Shown: positions 33,057 through 45,900 of the stretch, piece by piece
Layout of the letters: each line of letters opens with the position of its first letter
Position numbering within the stretch: position 1 is the stretch's first letter
Source: Rhyzopertha dominica
Lineage: Eukaryota > Arthropoda > Insecta > Coleoptera > Bostrichidae
DNA: 64,000 nucleotides
Assembly (NCBI GenBank): GCA_025024175.1
Contig: QCXZ01000003.1
Span: 22,774,392-22,838,391, forward strand
Direction: 5' to 3'
Notes under the pieces: generated by a model
Seen by the model: only the letters and a program-made list of their open reading frames with translations
What the model was told of the DNA's origin: nothing
The model's database searches: none
Translations under genes and position numbers: made by a program

Positions 33057-33952
33057 TCAACGACTTCTTAAGACATCTGTGGTGGTTTTTGATGATGCTA
33101 AATATTCCAATTGCTTGTCTTGTTCTTTAGACTGATTAGAAATAGTTCTTATTTCATTTAAATTTTTTGCTAAGAGATCGTTCTGGTTTGCTAATTCTTG
33201 CAACTGACTTCGTAATTCCTGAATTTCTGAAGCCATTTTGCTGAGCTGCCTTTCCTGATTTGCATCAAACGTAGGCCTAACAGGCTGATCTGACTGCATA
33301 TGCTCCTCATCTCCATTTACAGGTTTTGCTTCATCTTTCATAACGAAACGATCTATTGCAGGCTCGTTTTGTACAGCTTGGGTTTTAAATTCCAACACTT
33401 CACTTGCATTTTGTGGATTTTTCACCTCTAATAGGTTAATCTCATCTTGTTGGAGTTTACTAGGATCATCGTTAATAGCCTGATTACTAGTATTTGTATC
33501 TGCTGCATTAGTTGCAGATCTTTGTAAGAATTCTTGAGTATCGTTGATAATGTACTGTTGATCAACGTATGAAACACCAGCTTCATTTGTTTTAGCACTG
33601 TTTTTATTACTGCTATCTTCAATTACTTGTTGATCATTTAACAACGGACTAGATGGCCGGCGAATGTTATAAGGTATTGGTTGATATCCCGGATTAGTGT
33701 AATATGGTAGGTTTACTGGCACTTGGTTTTCGGGAGATTCGTCTGCATTTGCTGCTTCACCAACTTCAGTGGATATCGCTGATGGAACAGATGAGGTTAC
33801 TTCGGGTATGTATCCCAAAAATGAATTTGGCTTTGAAGTAACTGGCTGTTCTCTAAGAGGAGGACAATGTGATACACCTGTTATTCTAGTGTGGTTAACT
33901 TCCATGGATGACGCAATTTCTGGCAGAGCCGCATCACACAAGATTGGATTGT
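33057..33952 (-). CDS. LRR gene last exon: end of C-terminal cap, disordered linker, coiled coil, stop
   Basis: The acceptor TTTACAG precedes 33952. With the one-base carry-over from the previous exon it reads DNPILCDAALPEI and GVSHCPP, completing the LRR cap. A linker rich in Pro, Asn, Ser and Gln follows, then a charged helical tail EIQELRSQLQELANQNDLLA and a stop at 33059-33057. Confidence 0.9.
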
Positions 33953-36900
33953 CTGTAAACAATAATTGGCAGATTTAACTTTGTATAAATAGAATAAAAA
34001 TTTTATACAGGGTGGTCAACTTTTTTGTGAGCAGATACATAACTTGATGAAAATTTTATCAGACAATGGGTTCATAAATCTAATTTAGAGATTTGCATCT
34101 TTTGAATTTTCTAACTAGTGGTAATATTTAAGCAACTTTTAGTGTACAGTCTTACAGGCTACAATATCATGTAAAAATATTATATTAAACTTGTATTCAA
34201 ACAAAGCAATTCACTACAAAAAAAAGTCTCGTGAAATTTCCTTTTATTTGCCTCCATTTTTGATGATACTAAAAGTGGATGCAATGGTTTAGTGCAACAT
34301 ACAGCATGAAGGCAACATTAATATATTCTTTCATCTGTGTTATGCACAAGGCTAAAATAATTTTTAATGNATATGAAAAACGTGGGGAAAATATTTTCTA
34401 ATGTAAGTATGACTACATAAACCAGCGATTCCTAAAGTGTGCGCTACAGCGGTCCAGGGGAGTGGTGATGGACACTGGGTGCATTTGGGGGCAATGAATA
34501 ACTGTTAAGTGGTGGTGAAAGCATAAAAGAAAGAAGTGATACACAAGCCAGCATGTGATATTATGAAAAAAATTTCGTTGAACAATATTACAGTGCAAAG
34601 AAGAATTGATTAAATGGCTCAAGATGTTGAAGATTCATTGTGTGACTGTTTAAAAACATCTCGGTTTTCTATTCAACTTAATGAGTCAACTTTGCCAGGA
34701 AATGAAGCTTTACTTTTTGCATATGTGCAGTTCATAAAGGAAGAATGAATTTACCAAGAATTATTATTTGCTAAATATTTGCAAACTGATACTAAAAACC
34801 GAATGCATTTACAGACACTGTATCATCCATCGTCAACACCTAGTTGCTAAAAATTTAAATGCACGCCTACATAATTTATTGCAATTCACAGATTATTTAA
34901 ACAGTTCTGTATTGAAAATTATGAAGAATATAATCGTTTGCTGCTTCATACAGAGGTTTGTCAATAATGAATAGTAGAGTTTTTTGGAAGTTATTAAATG
35001 TTAATAGTAAAAGACTTGTTTATTATCCTACTTCCAAATTTTTATTTTTGGCAAAGCCAAATGCCAGCATTTTAACGCCCAAGCCAAGCCAAGTAACCGA
35101 AGAAGGCCGCTTAGTTGAAATGCTGGTATTTGGCTTTGACAGAAAAAAAAGTTTGGAAGTAGGATCATCAACAAGTGTTTTACTATTATTACAGAAGTTC
35201 ATTGGTTATCAAAGGATGACTGTTTATAAACTGTTCATAAGCTGTTTAACTCAGTGCTGGAGTTTTTGGAAGACAAAAATTATGCTTAACGATCCAATTT
35301 AACTCAATCTAAAAGTGACTACGCTTATTTGAGTGACTTGTTTCACATATTCAATAAAAGCAATCTTCAGCTTCAAGGTGATGAATTTCGATTTTGAATA
35401 TTTTAATTTTTTTTTATATTACCTTTCTTTTTTGAGCTCAATAAATAGTTTCATACTTTCAAAGTTCAACGTTTCTAATTCACACTTTTCTTTACTATAT
35501 TTTACGAAGAAGTTATAAACATTAATACCTTGATTAATACATAATATCTTTCTGTTTAATTGCCTTTAAAATAAAATAATTATCAGGGGGTGCTCAGCAA
35601 TATTTTTTCTGGAAAGGGGACAGCAGGCCAAATAAATTTGGAAATCACTGATATAAACAAATATCACAATGTGTACCTATAAATCAATTATTTTTAAGAA
35701 GACTGAAGTAAGTACAAAATTGAATAAGAATAATATTAAAAATATTTCTTGTAATACAAGTTATAAGTAAGTGCAGAAATCTAGCAGAAACAATAATGCA
35801 GTGTCATGGAAAACTTTATGTGAATCAGGATTTACATTTAATAATTGCTAATTTGATAATTCACTAGTTCATTTATGCTTGTTACTTACTGAACCTCATA
35901 ACATACAGGGTACGGCAAAAATATCTGACGATTTTCGCAAGGGCGTGGCGAGAAGATGAGGCCTCGGAGGAAGGGGCGAGAGCAGTTATTGAATTCAATA
36001 TGGCTTGCCGTGTTGCCAGTCGCCATGGAGCAGTTGAGTGTGGCACATTGTGCGTTTATTGTGGAAAGGTTTTTTTAACAACGAAAAGGTCGTGTTAACC
36101 TAGCGTGTATTTCGACTGCACTTCAATGTCGGCCGCCACCATAGAATGCCATCTAGGAACACGATTTTACAGTGGATGAGAAACTTTAGGAAAACGGCTC
36201 AAGAAACTAAACGTAAACAAAGGGGAAAACCACGATCTGTGAGAACACTAGGAAACGTGGAAGCAATGCGTCGCGCGCACACACAGACCGAACTTGCCAT
36301 CAAATTTTGCACTTCGATTTGCGCTTTCATCTTTACAAAATTGTGCCAAAACTGCAAATCAAAGTGCAAAATCCGCGCGACGCACTGCTTCCACATTTTC
36401 TGGTATTCTCACAGATTATCGTGATCCGTCCCTTTGTTTATGTTTGGTTGCTTCAGCCGTTTGCCTAACGTTTCTCATCCACTGTAAATTCGTGTTCCGA
36501 GATGGCACTATTGTGGCGACCAACATTGAAGTGCAGTCGAAATGCACGTTGGGTTAGCAGGGACGATTCGTTGTTTAAAAAAAGCTTTTCACAACAAACG
36601 CACGATGTGCCGCACTCAACTGCTCCATGGTGACTGTAATGGCAAGATATATTGAGTATATTGACGGTCCCTCTTCTCGTCACGCCTTTGCGAAAACCGT
36701 CAGATATTTTTGCCGCACCCTGTACCTACTACCTACACATGACGCAAATATTTATAGCCAAAATTCTTATTACAATACAAAAGTCATCTATTAATCAACG
36801 TCTAATATGTGTACAAGATTCAATTTAAACGAAAATTTGAAACCACTTCATTTCCCTAAATGGAATGAATATCCCACAACAAAATATAGAAATTAGCAGA

Positions 36901-39900
36901 TACCTCCTAAATCTATCTTGAGTGTATCCCATGCGCCTTCGTGAACACCATGTCCAACTTTACACCTCGTCTTGCTGACAAGATCTCTTCCCAAAGCAAT
37001 GATATGATTGCTAGACAAATCTGCGTAACATAAAACAGGAAGACCATGGAAGTCCCTTTCCATTATGGTCAAGTAATTATGACTGGCTCGCAGCTCCTCT
37101 AGGCGTGGTAGAAAAGTCTAGAATAACATGAAAAATAAAATTAGAAAATTATTAAAAAAAGACAATATAAAAAACTGAAAGATAAAAAAGAGTTTTACTT
37201 GACATGCATATAAAATGATTTATACTTTGTGTGATTTATTATAATCGTCATATACCTACTAAACAGAATTAAATACTTTTCACAAATTGCCAGCGAGACA
37301 GGCACATAATGAAGGAATACTGTTAAAAGCTTATCTGTTTCAAAGTCGATATTACTGACCTTTGAACCTTAAAACAATTATCAGGTTTTAAAAATTCTTA
37401 TATACAGGGTCTGTCCCATATATATCGAATACTTTTTTTGGGAGGCTAAGTAAACGGTTGGTGGCGCTCCGCCTGGCAAAGAAAAGTAGTGGTGGGATCT
37501 AGCTAACACACCGCGACCGGTTTTGGTGGGCTCCGAGCACCTGGAGCATCAGGACGTGCGTTTGCGTAGAGCTCTTCACGGCACCGCGTCGAAGTACTAC
37601 AATGGCGGATTCCTTAGATCAGAGGTACACAGTGAAATTTTGTGTTCAACTCAGTAAAAACACTGTGGAAACCAACCAGCTGATTCAACAGGCCTTCAAG
37701 AACAAAGCCTTGTCCGAATCATCGGTTCGGAAGTGGCACAAGATGTTCCGGGACGGCAGGAAAGTCGTCGCCCACGAAGCCCATTTTGGTTGGCCTTCAA
37801 CGTCCTGAACCGACAAGAAAATGGATTGTGTGCATCAGCTACTTGACGAGGTTTGTCGCCAGGGAGTGCGGTTGATAGCCCAGATCCTCAACTCAATGTG
37901 GAATTGCTCAAAAGGCCTCAGCAGAAAAGCAGAAACCGCGTGCGGCCAGACATGAAAGAGACACACGGCCTTCATTGTTGGCGACTACCTGGCCAAAGCA
38001 GGTGTCTCGGTGGTCCCCCAGCTTGTCTACAGTCCTGACATCACCCCGTCAGACTTCTTTTTGTTTCTCCGCACCAAAGGCAAGCAATGGGGCTCCATGA
38101 AGAACATCCAAGAGGCTTCGACGAGGGCGCTTAAGAACCTTCCCGTTGACGTCTTCCAGGGGGTCTTCTGGGCAGGAAAAACCCGCCTTCAAAAGTATAT
38201 CGCTGCGGGAGGATGTTATGTTGAAGAATATTAATGTTTTGTACAAAAAATTTTAATAAAAGTATTTTTCCTGAAAAATGTTCGATATTTATGGGACGGA
38301 CCCTGTATTTCAGCAAATATTACAAATATATTATTAAATGCGTTACTAGTAAAAAAATTTTTTTAAATTACAAGCGCGCTCGTAGACTTCAATTTATTTT
38401 TTATTATTTGCGTGTNCTGAATTCAAAGATTTTTTTACATATTCTATATTCAAATAGCGATAGCGCAACGATCTCAGTATGCATAAGGCCACTGAATATT
38501 GATAGGTACCAACCACCTACCTACCAACAATGGTTGCGATGTATAATATTTTCTATATAATTATTGTCCGATTTGACATATATGATAGCTTGTAAAGTTG
38601 AAATCCTAAATACTTGCTACATTTCTCGCTCGCACCGTAGGGAAAAGTATCGTTCTGTCTGTTGTCTTTCAGGATCAAACTTGAGTCTAGTGTTGGTGGT
38701 ACCTTATAATGCAGTGACTTTAAAGTATGCATAACATATACATTATAACAGATGTTCATAAAAAAAGGGTCAAGCAAGTCAGATTTTCTATTTCTAACTT
38801 GATCTAGCGCCTGTCATATAAATTGGTTAATATAGGTAATAGAGCTGTTCAAAATTTGTAAGTATAGGTTTTTACTTTAGAAAATATGCCTACATACCCA
38901 TTGTTGCACATAAAATCCCAATATTTTGAGTAACAATTAAATAAATCACGTACAAAGTTTGTTCTAAAGAGAGAGGCTAGAAAATGGTACCCTGCGATGA
39001 GGCTGATGGCAGGAAGCTACTGCGCGACGTAGAAAACCAAAGTGGGATAATTATAAAACTGGCAATTACCTATCAATGATTTTAGATGAAATTGACCCTT
39101 GTTCCAGTTAATAGACTGGGAAGCAACTGTTGCATGTTTTAATGTCTTAAAATGTTTCCATCACGAATTACTTATGACATCCTATGAACTTCTACGCACA
39201 TATGTGCCGTGTGCTTTTACGTCACACTCCTAACCTCGTAGCAAGGGGACGTTTTCTAGCCTCTGCTTGTCACGAAAACTTTATAACGGAATAATTAAAA
39301 ATTTATTTGCAAATTTTTGTTTCGTTTGCCCCAGTAGGGGTACAAACAATATGAGTACATCGGACACAAAATTAAAATTTCGTGAACATCGCTGTATGAT
39401 AGACTTCGAGACGTATAAAATGCAGTTTGAACCGGCTGGCGAGACGAACAACTGAGACGATCATGAAAAGGCTATGGCTAGGTGGTTGTTCATGGATCAA
39501 CGATTGAGTGAGTTGCTTCGCACGCTACCTGTGCTCGACAGGAAGGATTACCACAAGCTATCTGCAATGGCTGTTTTGGCCGCAGTTAAGTACTCGCAAG
39601 CAGAAAGTTTAAACGGCTGTGAAAAACACCAACACATCAATCAAGGNCAACGATATGACTTCGATATGCGGCATCGTCCAATAAGACATCGTAACAACTC
39701 GGATGCTGTATCGGGAAGCCCATGCGGAAGAAACACCACAATGGGTAGAACAATGGGAGGGCACGGTCAATGTAAGGGCAGTCACCGTCAAGGGCAGTAT
39801 GAGGAACCTCAGCTAGACGACAACGATATTGGTGCTATACTTTAGTGGAATAAAGTCAGCAGACTACGATTTAGATGGCAGGCGGTGCTCTCGAAAAGTT

Positions 39901-42900
39901 TGACTTTAAGAACAGTTTGGGACCAGTGAGAACCTTTCAGGTGGAAAACGTTCTGTTGAAGAGAGCGTGGAGAGCGCCGATGGGAAGGATGTTACAGTGC
40001 TGTTAGTAGTACCTAAGGAGTATGTATCACGGGTGTTGGAAGAGGTGTGTAGATGAGCATCGGGCGCCCACCTAGGGCTGAACAAGACTTTGTTGGCAAA
40101 AGCACGCGAACGATTATACTGGGTGGATTGTCGCCAGGGTGTAGACTATAGAGAAATGGTGCTGCAAGTATGTAACCTACGCAGCCACGAAGGTTCCATC
40201 ACTAAATTGAGAGGAAGCACCAAGCAATACAACGAGTTAGCTCCATTTGTCAATGATCGCGCTAAATCTCGCTATAAAGGAACGGCCAATCTCAGGCAGT
40301 TAAATGATGAAGGAGATCTAGTGTGGCTTTATAACCCACAAAGGGGGAAAGGCCTGTTGCTTAAGTTGTCGCCATCCTAGGAAGGTTCTTCCAGACTAGT
40401 GAAAACTGAAAAGGATTAACGAAGTAGTCTACAAAATCCAGCGCAGGGCAATGAAGCAGCAGATGAAGGTAGTACACCTAAATCGCTTTACCATGTGGTC
40501 CTGAAAAGGCAACCAGACCGACGTTCTAGCAGTTGCCTAAGGTTTCATGTTCTGTTATGTTCTCGAATCTTTTCTGTTAGACTTGGAGATGGCACTGGAA
40601 ATTTTCGAGCATAATCCAGTGGTCGAATGTTCTCGAAGATTCTGGGCCAATCGCGAATCACGGAGCCTCTCTTATAGGTATAAAGCGCGGTATGGTGTTT
40701 TTTTTAATTTGATTTGAAAAGTGACGAAGCAAGCAAACAAGGTGAATAAAACGATTTATGTGTTAGTAAGTGAGCGTAGTTAACTAGTGTTTTGAATACC
40801 TAGTGATTAATTGAATTACTAGTGATAGAGCAGTGTACTGAGCTAGTTTATCATTTTCTTTTTATTTAATACCTCTGTAGGCGTTTAGTCAACGGTAACA
40901 AATGTGGATCATTAAAATGACATTAAATGATTAGATTGCTCATACTATTATTTCACGAACTGGGTGGATATTAACTAAGTAATCGTTATCACTTTACCTC
41001 AAACAAACTGTGCAAATCTGCGGAGTTGATATGGCAACCTCAGTATTTAATCGAATTAGAATGTGACCGATTCATCGCTTCACATTGAGAGCCCTTTGTA
41101 TACCAAATAGGATATAATAAGTTATAAAAATCATCTCGGTCGTAATTTTAATACCAAAAACATCTGCACACTTTTTCTACAGGTCTAATATTTTTGTTAC
41201 TTTTTAAAGATTAATCTCCACGACTAAGTCCAAATATATATCCACTTTATTTATAACCAAACTGGCAAAAATCATTTCAGCCCATATGTATAAGCCATCA
41301 TTAATGCCTCATAAACTGAGAAATACAAAAGAATTTTTATAAAAGTGACGTTGTCAAATTGGAAATAAGCAATAAACTTATACATATGAGCTGAAAGCTT
41401 TTTGCCAATTTGGTTATAAATAAAGTAAAAATATTTGGGCTTAGTGAATATTAATCTTTAACAAGCGCTATTACTATATTTCCACTTTGTGCATATGGAC
41501 CAGTTTACAACAATTAATATTTTTGTGATATATAATTCTTGTATATGACATATAACACGTGCAAGTAAGAGCGAGAAAAATAATTTCCTGGAAAGTTGGT
41601 AGGTAATATGGAGATTTCAACATTATAGATTCTACAATATATTCTATATTGTGAATTGTTGAAATTAGAAAATACTTTTTTTTATTTTATAGTTGGAGTA
41701 TATTTACATCTAATAGAAAAAATAACGTAAGTTCCCGCAGTTCAATTATCTTGGGCTTTACCAGCTGTCTTTCCTGTGATAGTGCTTGAGAGATCCTCTA
41801 TTACAAGTCACAAAATTGTCTAATTAGTCCTACCGCTTTCTTCAAAGTTCTCTAAAATCAGTTACACAACATTTCGGTTTAATATCCTTTGCGCAATTGT
41901 CAATTGCAACTTGCATTAATTTAATCGCGATCTCACCCTGTACCTACATAAGCTATGCCCCTGTGAAAGACCATAAAGGTAAAGGTACAGTAGATACCTA
42001 CTTAAAACTATTTTCTAAATTTCAAAAATTGCCTATATAAAATGAATGCACTCATATCTGTCTCTTAACAATTAGTTGGGACAGTCCATTCATTGACAAA
42101 TATGACAAATTATTACTATCAGTAACTCTGACCCAAATAAAAATAATTACGATTCAACCTTTACTGTATTTTATCGGGAAATTAATTAGCTTTAATATTT
42201 CGTCCTGATCCGTGACGAGCTAATCGTTTAATTGGAACAAATATGACGTGACGCCCAAATAATAAATGTTTATTATAAACGCAGCTATTACACCAGATTT
42301 TGTGGTGCTGTTTTATGTGTAATAAAACTCGTTATACTGAGTTAGCGGCATATTAATTACACAGCCACAAGCAATGCTAAATCAAAATTATGACCAGGAG
42401 ATCTCTACGTTTATATATTCTTCAAAAAGGAACAACAAACTAAACCTTTCATACAAAATCGTAGGTAATACATGGCATTTTAAGCGAATATTCGGCGTGG
42501 TAAGGGTGAACCAATCCGAAGTACAGGTTTCACGTTCCCTATACAGGTACCCTTTAAAAGCCTTACGAGCCTGGAGTTGCATCGCGTGTCGTCACAGCAC
42601 TGGCCGGTATTTTATATATTATTATAACGAAACAAAAATACGGAGAAAAAGTATACGACGTCATATATGTGTCTGCTTTTGTTTATATGTGGCGCAGCGT
42701 TCAGAGTGGCTCGCATTAGGCATGGACATGACCGGAGTTCAGTAACCACTTTATAGAAATTTTCACCCTGTATCATCGTTTCTCAACCTTTTTGATGTCG
42801 CGACCACTAAATAGCGAAAGAAATTTGAAATGCACTTTGCGACCCCCTCACTATATGAACTATTAATTTATTTTGTTAGGATAAGGTTGCTATTGCCCGG

Positions 42901-45900
42901 TAAACTAATATCTATTTAATTTTGTTAAGACTGCAGTGGAATTTAAACAATAATTCATACTTTATTTTCAATAAACGGATGATTTGTCTACTGGTCTTAT
43001 TTTTATAACAGTACGCGACCCCCCTTCAAAAACTGGTGCCACATTATGACAAGTGCCTCAATATTCACGGAAATTATGTAGAAAAGTAGATTAAGGTACA
43101 GGCTTTCATGTAAGATAAAATTATTGCGATATCTTTGCACGTCTTTTTTTAATTCCAAAACGGTACTTAATTAAAAAACATGCCTCGTATATAATTTTTA
43201 AGATTCTAGGAAGAAGTGCGACCCAGTTTATGAAAGATATTGAAATTACCTAAATTTATTTTGTTTATTGCTTATACAAACCATCCGTTATCACTCAGCG
43301 CTAATAGTAATCTAGTGTGACGCTATATTACAATAAAAAGCTCCAATGAATACAGTGTTTTTTTAATAGAGTGATATACCACACTTTGTGATGATTTTCA
43401 TATAATACAGGTACACAACACACGTAATCCTAAATAAGTTACACAGAATTTATAATACTAAAAAGTAATTCGCATTCAGGTAACACATGAAATAAACAAC
43501 GCATTCGTTATAATACATTCAGTTATATTATAAGAACTTTCTATCCTAAAGGTAATTCTTATGTTTACAGAAGTTATAGATCATCACAATAAGAATTATT
43601 TACACATTTCTAGCTAAATAGCAGCGATTTTTATTATTTTTACTATATTGAAAATGATCCACGCTTGGTAGAGTGACAGAAAAACACTATTCTAGCGTTC
43701 GCTGCATCGCTGCCCTATAAACGAATAAAAATTTTCTCGCACATGCCATACGATTTTTTCTAGGTAAGATTGTTTGCTAGCTATAATCATAATACCTAAT
43801 CATTGTTAACGGTATCCCAAACCCATTTTGTACAACAGAATGAACAGTAATTAACTGACATCTTAAAATTCATTGTCCAGGCACCCAGACAGGAATTTTC
43901 TGTCTCTAACAATAATGTAATGACCAGAGGTACAATGACATTAATGTAGAATGCAACTTAGCATGTCTAACCTCCAGAGAAAAGCAATTGGTCGTAACAC
44001 AGTTCATAATAGCGAGTTTGACTTCAGCCAATAAAAGCTGCGGTTTAGTTTTCTTAGTAAAATAGATTACCGTTTATTTAAGCACATTTAACTTCTTGCT
44101 GTTAATTTACATTAAGAAAGGACTAATAACTACTGATCCTATGTAATTTAGACGTTGCTCTAAAAGCAGACTATCTGTGGACTCGATACCTTGATAAACT
44201 GATATATTAAGATTCAAAATAATTAACCTAGAGTAGATTTTAAACATACTGAAGTTGGGTGAAACGGGTGATGCTGCTGTTCTTGATCTGTTATACTAGT
44301 TTAATAAACCCATTTCTAAGATGAGAATAACACCTACTTAAACTGAAATGCACAAATTTGTGGCCAGTCGCCAGTTCAACATTTTAGTCGCAAATCTGGA
44401 TATTATATGGCTCATTCGGGTATAAGTAGTGCAACCAAGCAACCTAGAATGTTTTCAGGACAGTCTACACATAGTTTATGGTTTAGACCGAAATCAGCAC
44501 ACAGCCCGAGTCATGCTCCAAGAGCTTTGCGCTCCACTAGCTAACAAAAAAAATTAACATTGATCATTGCACGCATTGAATTGAATTGTTATTTCCGGTA
44601 GGAGCTGAATGTGTCTTCACTCCAACTTTTACAATTATACGTTGCACAAGAAAACATATTTGCTTTTGTTTGGAAAGGATCCTTTTAATATTTCAGGATA
44701 TTGGGCAAAATCTGCAGACCGTAATATGTTCTATGTATGTGCGCATCCCTATACTTTTCTCATATAAGGCTACAATGCACGAATCTCGTAAGATTCAATA
44801 TGTAGGTACATTAGAAAATGTTTTTACGTACTTACTTGACTTGTTTCCTCTAGCGTTGTTATTCGATTATAGGAAATATCGAGTAATCTCAGTTGATCGA
44901 GTCCAATCAAGTCTTCGGGTGATATGTGAGTTAATTTGTTGAAGCTGAGGTCCAGCCTGAGTAGTTCAGGTAAACCAGACAAAGCACCATTGAGGGCCTC
45001 TAAGTGGTTGTTGTTCAATCTTATTTCTGTTAGTCGTATGTTCCATTCCACTAAGTTCTGGTAAGCAGGTAACTTAAAACAATATTGATTTTTAAACTAC
45101 TTCTGTGAATTTATACTTACTGCTGCTGGGCCAATCACTCTTTTAATCCTATTGAAGGATAAGTCTATACTGCGCAGCCTCTGCAGACCAATTATTTCTT
45201 GAAAAGAGAATTCTTCGAGTAGGTTGTTCGTTATGTTGATGAAGTTCACTCCTACTAAATTTAACAGGGAACCGTTTAGATCCCTTACTTGATTCTGACT
45301 TAAAATTAACGACTCAAGCTTGACGCACTCTTCAAACTCATCTTCTCTTAACTGAAAAAAGTTATTGTTTATTCAACCTATTAGTTCAAAAGCGTTGATC
45401 AGAAGCTTTAGATGTATTTAAGTATACGCTAGTGAAACTTTAAATTTATAGAAATATAATAATCTAGCTAAGTATGAAAGAAAGGCGTAACTGAGCTAAT
45501 TGTTTTTTTCTTACATGGATGCACTACATTCATCATTATCGTTATCATGAATAATACTTGTATATATCAGCTATTCCATTCTGGTCCACTGTTGAACATT
45601 TTCTTCTGTATCGAATCGCGTCAGGTTCCATTCTTTAATCTTTAGGTGTCAATACTTTAGCCTGGGTAATTCTTGAAAAGTACGTATTCATGACTTACTG
45701 CGAGTGGCACGACGGCCCCGTGTCGTAATAGCAAAAAACGAATGCTTCCGGAGTCCAGTCCGGTACGGGACCGAAAGTGAAATTGTGGTAAACCAATTCA
45801 GACTAGTCATAAACCGACTTAGACCGGTCATAAACTGGTTCGTACCGGTTATAAAACGGTTCATGTTTTTACTGCAAATGTGTACAAGACCGTATCTATA

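Noticed and set aside
33428..33622. Open frame on - inside the last LRR exon
   Set aside because: Out-of-frame shadow of the coding exon.
34009..34160. CAGGGTGGTCAAC as the left end of a mariner MITE
   Set aside because: No matching inverted end with TA was found within a sensible distance.
42374..42745. 123-codon + strand open frame
   Set aside because: No motif, no splice context, and it ends beside a repeat; probably chance or an unknown repeat.
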